Assembly: GCA_964626015.1 (NCBI GenBank)
Contig: CAZVCC010000043.1
Location: forward strand, 1 to 28,108
DNA length: 28,108 nt
Source of the DNA: CAIKZJ01 sp964626015
GTDB lineage: Bacteria > Bacteroidota > Ignavibacteria > Tepidaquicellales > Tepidaquicellaceae
Direction: 5' to 3'
Each line of letters starts with the position of its first letter. Positions within the stretch are counted from its first letter, which is position 1. The translations under genes and the position numbers were made by a program. Below, one piece after another: positions 17,201 through 23,686 of the stretch. Under the pieces are notes generated by a model. It was given only the letters and a program-made list of their open reading frames with translations. It had not been told where the DNA came from and searched no databases.

Positions 17201-17228
17201 CGATTAAATCTTCAAGTTTGTACTTCAT
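14214..17228 (-). CDS. soluble hybrid sensor histidine kinase: PocR-PAS-GAF-PAS-HisKA-HATPase-REC
   Basis: This 1004-residue hybrid kinase has no membrane segment. Residues about 5-170 form a PocR sensory domain with cysteines C48, C58, C62 and C84 in the family pattern. A PAS domain lies at about 183-305, a GAF-like domain at about 310-482, and a second PAS at about 495-620. The HisKA domain has phospho-accepting H647 (NMSHEIRTPMNG). The ATPase domain has N766 and the DEGIGIP and GAGLGL boxes. A receiver domain at about 885-1000 has acidic D892/D893, phospho-acceptor D936 (LILMDLKMPN) and K986. The N- and C-termini suggest a cytoplasmic ligand or redox signal relayed to an HPt protein not encoded here. 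It lies downstream of two membrane kinases, 111 bases from the nearest. Confidence 0.93.
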   Translation of the reverse strand: MKYKLEDLIDVKLFQNLQEKLDSVYSFPSAIIDNDGKVLTAVAWQDICTKFHRANPLCERECVKSDQYILNHIKEANPAVSYTCPHGLIDNATPIIIEGNHLGNFFTGQFFLEEPNLEFFRNQAKKYGFNEKEYIEAVKKVPVWTKDKLRAYLEFIKVFIEIIAGIGLKSLRNIEYNEIIKESEERYRLVIQNTSDWIWEVDKSGKYVYSSENIERILGYTSAEIIGKTPFDFMPEKESKRVNEIFRNLIETKSVIVNLENWNIHKDGHSVCLLTNGYPLLDGNGNVVGYKGGDTDITLRKQSELKLKQQLLFTTALNEIAEIINSNDDPNDILKNTNRIVGETLKADRISIYDISFERNSIEGLCEWLNEENHSIKSTKGQFTSIEIFLNTFKEIKKRRKYIVSYSNDVNELIKKDKKDNLLHQDLSIKSLLWYPFLFNENGYYLFTINQISEQRVWTNEELNFIESAAKQVSLALMKIKLLEERKKAEDALAYNHRMLLKLSNQVPGVIYQYRLYKDGSSCFPFSSEGMNEIYEYSPEEVKEDATPVFGRLHPEDIQRVSDLIYESARTQNVFYCEFRVVLPKKGLRWRFSHAVPEKMEDGSTLWHGIIYDITERKKTEEELIRAKEKAEESDKLKSAFLANMSHEIRTPMNGILGFAQLLKEPKLTGEEQQSYISIIEKSGARMLNIINDIVDISKIESGQAIVNLSESNINHQIEYIYTFFKPEAESKNLKLSYNNSFPDTDAEIITDKEKLYAILTNLVKNAIKFSDKGMISFGYKKEKDYLEFFVRDEGIGIPRHRQDEIFKSFVQADISDKMAFQGAGLGLAITKAYVEMLGGEIRVESDEGKGSTFYFTIPFNIRSKSKNKSILRKSGKEDEELKKLKILIAEDDEECSKLLEIMVKKYSKSTLTSSTGKETLELYRKNPDIDLILMDLKMPNMNGYETTREIRKLNNDVIILAQTAYALAGDEEKAITAGCNGYLSKPIKQKVIDDLLIKYFKNK

Positions 17229-17339
17229 TATTCTAATATGTAAATAATTTACTAATTTAGAGATTTCATCTCTTTCATTTAATAATTAAAGAAAATTAAA
17301 ATATTATCCTGTGTTTTCCTCTCCTCGGAAAAAGACCTG

Positions 17340-19130
17340 TTAATGGTTACTCTGCAATACATCTTTTTCTGTTTTTTCCTTTATTTCATCAGCTTCTAAT
17401 ATTACCTTAAATTCGCTGCCAATTCCTTCCTCGCTCCTTACCTGTATTATTCCATTGTGCTTTTCAACAAATTCCTTGCATAGTAGCAGTCCCAGCCCGG
17501 TTCCGGGCTCATTGTTCGTTCCGTTTCTGACTGTTACTTTGTCAATTTTAAACAAATTCGTGGCAATTTCTTTCTTCATCCCTATTCCTGTATCTTTAAC
17601 TGAAATCGTAACTGTGTTGTCATTTTTCTCAGCAGAAATAATAATCTTATCTCCCTCGTTTGTAAATTTAATTGAATTTGAGATTAAATTCCTGAGCACA
17701 GTTTCTATCATAGATATATCCGCTTTTATTATTATATCCTCTTCTGTTTTATCGATTAGGTCAACTCCTTTACTTGCCGATAATTCGCTGTATAAATCTA
17801 CTGTACCCGCAATTAATAATTTTAGATTAATATTAATCGGAATAAATTTCGTTACACCCCGCTGCATTCTTGCCCATTCAAGCAGGTTGTTAAGCAATCT
17901 ATATAAATTATTTGCACTTTGATTTAACTTCGATGCTATGTTTTGAATTTCTTCGTTAGTAAATGTATTCATTTCTTTTGCCATCAGCTCTGTTAAACCT
18001 AACAGACCGTTGAATGGACTCTTTAAATCATGTGCTATTATCGAGAAAAACTTATCCTTTTCCTTATTAATCCTCTTAAGTGCTTCATTCTGCTCCCTTA
18101 TTTTTTGTTCAATAAGCTTCCTCTCTGTTATATCTCTCGTAATACTTAGTATGTGTTTCTCATCGTTAAGGCTAAAAATTCTTGCTGACATTAAGCCGAT
18201 TATCTCTTTACCGTCTTTTCTCACAAAAATTGATTCAAAATTATCACAATAGCCATTCTCTTTCAGCTCTCTCACCACCTCATTCCTGTTATTTGTGTCT
18301 TTCCATATTTTCAAATCGAAAATGGATTTCCCAATAGTTTCCTCCTTGCTGTAACCCGTTATTTTAGAATAACTTTCATTCATACTTATAACATATCCGT
18401 TATCTAATGTCGTTATAACTGACGCATCCGGACTCGTATTAAAGATTTGTTCAAAATGCTCTTTTGATTCGTTCAATTCCGAATTCAACCTTTGGTTTAC
18501 CATTATTACTAACCCTATCGTCCATAGCAATCCTGCTATTAGAGCGTCAAATAGTTGTAGAGCCCCTAAATTGGATGGTAGGAATAATCCATAAGAACTC
18601 TCTACAAAGAATGTCTTGAATGTTATATATGTAAAAACAATTCCATGTAATACAAAAACCACACTTATAAAATTTGCAGTCGGAGCTATATTGTGTGTTT
18701 TATTCTTGTAAAAGTTTATGACCGTAAAAAAGGCAATAAACGAAATTGCGGCATTTAAAACGAGGGTCCTTATTTTTATTGAGTCTTCAATGAACAAGAA
18801 ATAAGAAAAAGGAATGATAAAAAATAGAAATATTAACATTAATGCAAGCTTGTTCTCTCTCTTCCCCAGAAATCTCATAAATCCCACATAGATTAGTAGC
18901 GTACCGACTATAATTAATACATTCTGGATGAAGATAAAAACTGACGGAAGTTGTATAATGGACCTGACTACAAGTATGCTTATTCCGGCTGTTAGAAAGC
19001 AGCTCCAAGCTAACCACCATCCTAAACCCCTGTATGTCTTGTTTATTCTGTATTGATGAAAAAATACAGCAATTTGTATTAAATGCGTAATTACGACTAA
19101 TATCGCAACTGTTCCTGTGTCTATATTCAT
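17340..19130 (-). CDS. membrane PAS sensor histidine kinase (paralogue A)
   Basis: This 596-residue kinase has an N-terminal block of about 6-7 membrane helices (residues about 5-215) carrying a YRGLGWW motif near 33-39. A PAS domain spans about 225-338, with the FNTSPDASVITT entry. A coiled linker leads to a HisKA domain with H367 (SIIAHDLKSPFNG), and the ATPase has N485, DTGIGM at 513-518 and GTGLGL at 543-548. There is no receiver domain. The membrane block, PAS start and catalytic core are closely related to the next kinase upstream, so the two are tandem paralogues. No cognate response regulator is adjacent. The stimulus is unknown. Confidence 0.93.
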   Translation of the reverse strand: MNIDTGTVAILVVITHLIQIAVFFHQYRINKTYRGLGWWLAWSCFLTAGISILVVRSIIQLPSVFIFIQNVLIIVGTLLIYVGFMRFLGKRENKLALMLIFLFFIIPFSYFLFIEDSIKIRTLVLNAAISFIAFFTVINFYKNKTHNIAPTANFISVVFVLHGIVFTYITFKTFFVESSYGLFLPSNLGALQLFDALIAGLLWTIGLVIMVNQRLNSELNESKEHFEQIFNTSPDASVITTLDNGYVISMNESYSKITGYSKEETIGKSIFDLKIWKDTNNRNEVVRELKENGYCDNFESIFVRKDGKEIIGLMSARIFSLNDEKHILSITRDITERKLIEQKIREQNEALKRINKEKDKFFSIIAHDLKSPFNGLLGLTELMAKEMNTFTNEEIQNIASKLNQSANNLYRLLNNLLEWARMQRGVTKFIPININLKLLIAGTVDLYSELSASKGVDLIDKTEEDIIIKADISMIETVLRNLISNSIKFTNEGDKIIISAEKNDNTVTISVKDTGIGMKKEIATNLFKIDKVTVRNGTNNEPGTGLGLLLCKEFVEKHNGIIQVRSEEGIGSEFKVILEADEIKEKTEKDVLQSNH

Positions 19131-19242
19131 AGAATAGTCATAATTAATGTATTCTCCACTAATTGAATTAAAGTTAATTTAATTCGCTATAAATTACAAG
19201 TGTTATTTTTGATAATATGTGTTTTGATTTGTTTTTAGGAGA

Positions 19243-19275
19243 TAAAAAATATTTCTCGTCATCACTTTGAGAAAT
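19243..19275 (-). terminator. possible terminator after membrane kinase B
   Basis: On the minus strand, 7-base arms ATTTCTC and GAGAAAT (plus-strand positions 19269-19275 and 19251-19257) enclose an 11-base loop and are followed by a run of T residues (A at 19244-19249 on the plus strand). It lies directly after the kinase stop codon at 19281. The stem is AT-rich and thus weak, so read-through into paralogue A is likely. Confidence 0.4.
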
Positions 19276-19280
19276 TCTTT

Positions 19281-21458
19281 TTATTGGAGCTGTTTGTCAT
19301 ACTCGTCATTTACTAACACAATAGTGAATTCACTTCCTGCCCCCTCTTTGCTTTTTACTCGAAGTTCTCCGTTATGTCTGTCAATAAACTCTTTGCATAA
19401 TATTAAGCCAAGTCCCGTTCCCGGCTCATTGTCTGTTCCGTATCGGCTTAGTTGTTTGCTGTCAATCTTAAATAGATTGTCCAAAATTTCTTTGCTCATT
19501 CCAATTCCGGTATCTTTTACAGTAATCTCAGTCTTGTTGTTTTCTGCTTTTGCGGTTATAACTATTTTTCCGCCCTTATTCGTAAACTTCAATGAATTCG
19601 ATACTAAGTTTCGTAATATTGTGTCAAGCATGAATCGGTCAGTTGTTACCTCAATCCCTTCAACAACTGCGTATTCAAACTTTATGTCTTTTTTATTTGC
19701 CGTTTCTGTAAACAGATTAATTATTTCAAAGATGAAATTTTTGAGCAAAATCTTTTCGGGGTTGTATTTTGTCATCCTTCCCTGCATTCTTGCCCACTCA
19801 AGAAGGTTTGTCAGTAGTCTGTAAAAGTTGTTTGCACTCTTGTTTAAGTTCAACGATATTTCCTGTATTTCTTCTCTCGTTAGCTGCTGTATATCCGTTG
19901 CCATAAGATTCGTTAATCCGAGTATCCCGTTAAACGGGCTTCTTAAGTCATGCGAAATAATTGAAAAAAACTTGTCCTTTTCTATATTTAATTTTTCCAG
20001 TTCTTTGTTCTTTCTTCGTATTTCATCTTCTGCTTTCTTCCTTTCCGAAATGTCTCTCGTCACACCATGAATTTCTATTCTTCCGGTTTTTTCATTCAAA
20101 TAAAAACGGGTAACTACTTCTGTCCAAACTATAGTACCGTCCTTGCGCGGTTGCTCTAATATATTTATGAAAGATTTGCCCAAAAACTCGGTATCGTTTT
20201 TAAGCTTTTCAAACATCAAGTTCGCGTTTTTTCTTATGTACGCACTTACTTCTGTAGTCAGTGCCGAATCAATTGTACTTGAAATTATCTCCTCTGGTGT
20301 ATATCCTCTAAGTTTAAAAATGGATGGACTTATGTACAATATTTTCATCGTTTCAACATCCATAGTCCATATAACGTCTGTCATATTCTCTGTTAAAAGT
20401 CTGTATTTCTTCTCGCTTTCAAGTACGATTTCTTCTTCTGCCTTTCTCTCGGTGATATCTCTCGAAACGCTTAAAATATGAGGCTCTCCCTGAAAATTTA
20501 TAACTTGTCCCGAGAGTAATCCTGTTATTCTTTTCCCGGACTTGTTTATAAATCTTACTTCAAAGTTTTCGCAGTATCCCTTCTCGGTCATCTGTTGAAT
20601 AAACTTCTTTCTTTCTTCTATGTCTTCCCAAATATTTAAATCAACCACAGACTTACCAATAACTTCATCTCGTCCAAATCCCATTATTTTTGTAAAACCG
20701 GCGTTTGCATCAACAATCGTTCCACTTTCAATCTTTGTTAAAAGTACATCGTCGGGGCTTGAGTTGAATATCATTTTAAAATCTTCCGATGAATCTCTGA
20801 GCTCAGAACTTAATCTTTGGTTTAGCATTAGTATTACTCCGAAAGTCCAGAGTATTCCCGAAAGAAACAAGTTTGTAAATTGAATTAAATTAAATGTTGA
20901 TGAATTATAAACATCAATAATCTCTCTGTAGTAATAATTAAAAAACGAGATTACAATAAATGCTATACTGTGTATGAATAATGCTGTAGCAGTAAAAATT
21001 GCCGATGTTTTTATTGAATTTGGTCTGTACCTGAATAGATTATAAGATATTATGAATGTAACTAATCCTATGAATAGGTTGTTTGTTGTTGTCCTGTATG
21101 GTGCGAAATTATCAATAATAGTAAAGTAAAAATGCACAACCAAAAATACCACAGCGGTAATAAGTATAAGACTCTTGTTTATTTCCCGCCCAATAAATAG
21201 CATTGTTCCGATGTATAAAAATATCATGCAAAGTAATACCATAATATTCTGTATCAGCAAAAAGTAATCCACAAAGGGAGCCTGACTCCGAAAAAGCATA
21301 ACCAGAAAAACTGCTAATTCCGCTCCCGCCCAGAGTAGCCACCAGCCTATGCCTTTGTATTTTTTATTAATTATATACTGATAGTATAGTACAATGAATT
21401 GAATAATTGACGCAAATAATATAACAAAAATAATCGTTCTTCTTATGTTTAAATCCAT
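19281..21458 (-). CDS. membrane sensor histidine kinase with two PAS domains (paralogue B)
   Basis: This 725-residue kinase has a block of about 6-7 membrane helices (residues about 8-215) with a YKGIGWW motif near 34-40. A first PAS domain at about 226-340 (FNSSPDDVLLT) is followed by a second PAS at about 348-475 that is absent from its neighbour. The HisKA domain has H503 (SIISHDLRSPFNG), and the ATPase has N621, DTGIGM at 649-654 and GTGLGL at 680-685. Apart from the extra PAS, it matches the downstream kinase across its whole length, which shows duplication with PAS gain or loss. There is no receiver domain and no neighbouring regulator. It starts 107 bases after the short-chain dehydrogenase gene. 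Confidence 0.93.
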   Translation of the reverse strand: MDLNIRRTIIFVILFASIIQFIVLYYQYIINKKYKGIGWWLLWAGAELAVFLVMLFRSQAPFVDYFLLIQNIMVLLCMIFLYIGTMLFIGREINKSLILITAVVFLVVHFYFTIIDNFAPYRTTTNNLFIGLVTFIISYNLFRYRPNSIKTSAIFTATALFIHSIAFIVISFFNYYYREIIDVYNSSTFNLIQFTNLFLSGILWTFGVILMLNQRLSSELRDSSEDFKMIFNSSPDDVLLTKIESGTIVDANAGFTKIMGFGRDEVIGKSVVDLNIWEDIEERKKFIQQMTEKGYCENFEVRFINKSGKRITGLLSGQVINFQGEPHILSVSRDITERKAEEEIVLESEKKYRLLTENMTDVIWTMDVETMKILYISPSIFKLRGYTPEEIISSTIDSALTTEVSAYIRKNANLMFEKLKNDTEFLGKSFINILEQPRKDGTIVWTEVVTRFYLNEKTGRIEIHGVTRDISERKKAEDEIRRKNKELEKLNIEKDKFFSIISHDLRSPFNGILGLTNLMATDIQQLTREEIQEISLNLNKSANNFYRLLTNLLEWARMQGRMTKYNPEKILLKNFIFEIINLFTETANKKDIKFEYAVVEGIEVTTDRFMLDTILRNLVSNSLKFTNKGGKIVITAKAENNKTEITVKDTGIGMSKEILDNLFKIDSKQLSRYGTDNEPGTGLGLILCKEFIDRHNGELRVKSKEGAGSEFTIVLVNDEYDKQLQ

Positions 21459-21565
21459 TTTTACTAATGTGTTTGGGGATGAAGATTATATCAAAATTAC
21501 TAAAGTATTAATAAAAAAACAAGGATTTTCCTGTTTTCCTGCATTTCTTGGACGGATTCGATGTT

Positions 21566-22345
21566 TTATTCTCTTTCCTGTATTGCCCTTACTGCACTTA
21601 AAACTAATTTTCTTGGAGTAAATCTAACCAATTGAACTACCACCTTGCTAAAAAATCCGTGAACAACCGTAAGATTTCCTTTCATCATTTCTCTATATCC
21701 AAAATCTGCTGCCTCTTTCGCACTCGGAATTCGTGTGTGTTTGAACAGTTTGCTTTTTCCTAAATTTGCGGCACTCTGAAATTCGGATTCCGTCGGACCC
21801 GGACAAAGTACCGTTACGCTAATTCCTTTTCTTTTCACTTCTTTGCTTATTGCTTCACTGAAAGATAATACAAATGCCTTCGTTGCATAGTAAACAGACA
21901 TGAGCGGACCCGGTTGAAATGCTGCAACCGATGCAACGTTTAATATTTTTCCTTCACCCTTCTCTATCATTGGTCTCATGAAAAGGTAAGTAAGTTTCGT
22001 AAGGGCTTTTATATTCACGTCAATCATTCCCTCTGCTTTCTTCCAGTCCGATTCATGAAAATATCCCCAGTCGCCAAACCCGGCATTGTTAACAAGAATA
22101 TCTATGTGTATATTTTCTCTTTGAAGTGTATCAAAAATCGATTGAACTTCTATCATGTTTCTTAAATCTTTTCCCAGCACTTTTACCGTTATATTATGCC
22201 TTATCCTTAAATCATCCGCAAGTTTCTCCATCCTTTCAGTCCTTCTTGCAGCAAGTACTAAATTATACCCGTCTTTAGCAAAGTTCCTCGCAAACTCGAC
22301 CCCTAACCCTGCCGATGCACCTGTTATCAATGCCGTCTTTTTCAT
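21566..22345 (-). CDS. short-chain dehydrogenase/reductase (SDR), classical type
   Basis: This 259-residue NAD(P)-dependent oxidoreductase has the Rossmann motif TGASAGLG at 8-15, the structural motif NNAG at 86-89, N111, and the catalytic triad S139, Y152 and K156 in YYATK. The basic residues after beta-strand 2 (AARRTERME) suggest NADPH preference. It resembles the DltE/YqjQ-like branch of cytoplasmic SDRs, whose substrates are mostly unknown. It begins 40 bases after the stop of the small helical protein gene on the same strand and is probably cotranscribed with it. Confidence 0.92.
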   Translation of the reverse strand: MKKTALITGASAGLGVEFARNFAKDGYNLVLAARRTERMEKLADDLRIRHNITVKVLGKDLRNMIEVQSIFDTLQRENIHIDILVNNAGFGDWGYFHESDWKKAEGMIDVNIKALTKLTYLFMRPMIEKGEGKILNVASVAAFQPGPLMSVYYATKAFVLSFSEAISKEVKRKGISVTVLCPGPTESEFQSAANLGKSKLFKHTRIPSAKEAADFGYREMMKGNLTVVHGFFSKVVVQLVRFTPRKLVLSAVRAIQERE

Positions 22346-22385
22346 TCTTCCGTAATTCCGTTTCTAAGCTTATGTTTATAAATAG

Positions 22386-22934
22386 TTATAAATGTAAAGT
22401 ATCTTTCCTAAACCCTTTTCTTCTGCGGCTCATTACAACATCTGTCATTATCCTCGATACACAGTTCTTCACCCCTGCGGATAACATCTTTGTATATTGG
22501 CTTCTCGTCAGAAAACTTAACTCGACTGTAAGCTCAGGATATTTCTTCGCCATTTTCGCCAATACTTTCAAGGCATTGTACCTCACTGATGCCTGATTTC
22601 CTACATCTTTCCAGAGTGTAACGCACTGCTCAAAAAGCAATCCCTCATGGTCTTCATCTATTTCCATCATCTGCAGTATCTTCAATAGTTCTCTCTGCTG
22701 ATTGTACACTCTGTCTGGAAGTACTTCAATAATAGTTTGAACCTTATCCCGTAATTTCTCATCGTTCTCCTCAATACAGCTCCAGAGCAGCCACGCCGCC
22801 CTCCACGAATACGGCTGCTTATCATCTATTGCCAATTTAATCAGCTCGGGAAACTCATTATGATGCGCCCTCATATAATCGGTCATTCCCTTTTTATACG
22901 AATTAGTCAGTACCCATTCTAATTTTGTTTCCAT
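22386..22934 (-). CDS. all-alpha HEAT-like protein, function unknown
   Basis: I do not recognise a named family in this 182-residue protein. It has no signal peptide or membrane segment and reads as a series of amphipathic helices, with repeated leucine-rich pairs such as ELIKLAIDDKQPYSWRAAWLLWSC and RYNALKVLAKMAKKYPEL split by short turns. That pattern fits HEAT/ARM-like repeat proteins that act as binding scaffolds. It lies first in a probable two-gene unit with the SDR gene. The 750-base repeat region follows on its 5' side, so this is the last clearly core-type gene before the island. Confidence 0.7.
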   Translation of the reverse strand: METKLEWVLTNSYKKGMTDYMRAHHNEFPELIKLAIDDKQPYSWRAAWLLWSCIEENDEKLRDKVQTIIEVLPDRVYNQQRELLKILQMMEIDEDHEGLLFEQCVTLWKDVGNQASVRYNALKVLAKMAKKYPELTVELSFLTRSQYTKMLSAGVKNCVSRIMTDVVMSRRRKGFRKDTLHL

Positions 22935-23202
22935 CTAATTCATGAAATATTATAACATCCGAATTTAATTGTAATAAATTAGCAAATAATATTCTAAGTT
23001 TAAATCACTAAGGGTTTAATTAGCAAATGTGTGCGGAGGAATATTGAAATGATTTATATAGGTTAAATCCCGTATGAAATCACTAAGTATAAGTAAAAGG
23101 ATTATTGACAGGCAGAAGGAGACGAATTTAAATGTTCAGTATGCAATCTTGATCTCTCATAATCCGTCTTTAAATACCAAAATAACAATCTAAAGCATCC
23201 GA

Positions 23203-23454
23203 CCGCAATATCCGCCGACCTGAGTGCAATATCCGCCGACCCGAATGTAATATCCGTCTATCCGAATGCGTTTTTCGTTAACCCTACCGTAATATCCAGC
23301 TGCCGCAATGCCTTTCCGAGGTACCCGAATGCCTTTCCGAGCTGCCGCAATGCCTTTCCGAGGTACCCGAATGCCTTTCTGAGCTACCCGAATGCCTTTC
23401 CGAGCTACCGCAATGCCTTTCCGAGCTACCGCAATGCCTTTCCGAGCTACCGCG
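23203..23454. repeat. 21-bp minisatellite, 12 copies with a divergence gradient
   Basis: Twelve head-to-tail 21-base units fill 23203-23454 exactly. The last seven (23308-23454) are nearly identical and begin ATGCCTTTCCGAG, ending in CCCGA, CCGCA or CCGCG. The first five are degenerate and carry a different core, mainly AATATCC. Because 21 is a multiple of three, long open frames with seven-residue repeats arise on the minus strand; these are by-products, not genes. The variable third quarter of the unit (GGTA, GCTG, GCTA) alternates between copies, which suggests that two-unit blocks were duplicated. Confidence 0.92.
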
Positions 23455-23650
23455 CCCGAGAATTTGCTCAAAAATGCACTTTTTAGGGATTTTGACTTTT
23501 TGGTAGTTTTCGACGTTTTTGCCTGAAAACCGTCTCAATGTGGAAAAAATGGACAAAATAGCGGAGATTTTCTATTGTATGAAATAAGGTGTTTTAGTTA
23601 AGAAATAGGATGTACAAGGAATTTAGATAGTTTTAATTTTTTGCAATAAC

Positions 23651-23658
23651 TATATTTG
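23651..23658 (+). promoter_or_regulatory. Bacteroidota-type -7 element before the R-M gene
   Basis: TATATTTG at 23651-23658 fits TAnnTTTG exactly and lies 28 bases before the ATG at 23687. No TTTG box is seen at the usual distance upstream. A weak Shine-Dalgarno-like AAAGGA (23676-23681) also precedes this ATG, which most genes here lack. Confidence 0.35.
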
Positions 23659-23686
23659 TCCGTTATCGCTAAAACAAAGGACGAAT

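Larger units (their letters stand above)
22935..23686. other. gene-free boundary region with minisatellite
   Basis: No gene is visible in these 750 bases. The region contains a direct repeat AAATCACTAAG (23002-23012 and 23077-23087), a 12-copy 21-bp array (23203-23454), a sequence resembling the start of the window (23468-23487), a sequence resembling the IS end at the far right (23516-23530), and a -7-like promoter box for the next gene. It marks the switch from core-type genes to the defence/mobile region. Confidence 0.6.

Noticed and set aside
17259..17273. AGAGAT/ATCTCT hairpin between the hybrid kinase and kinase A
   Set aside because: The stem is six bases with a three-base loop, and no U-tract follows on the minus strand, so it is not a supported terminator.
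23050..23064. GGAGGA followed by ATG, a good ribosome site
   Set aside because: The frame stops after five codons, so no peptide of note is encoded.
23105..23133. TTGACA-N17-TTAAAT, a sigma-70-like promoter before the minisatellite
   Set aside because: The -10 matches at only four of six bases, this group uses a different -33/-7 signal, and no gene or structured RNA follows.
23190..23556. Two overlapping minus-strand open frames with seven-residue repeats across the 21-bp array
   Set aside because: A repeat period divisible by three keeps several frames open; the predicted peptides are pure repeat translations in overlapping frames and degrade with the repeat, so no gene is supported.
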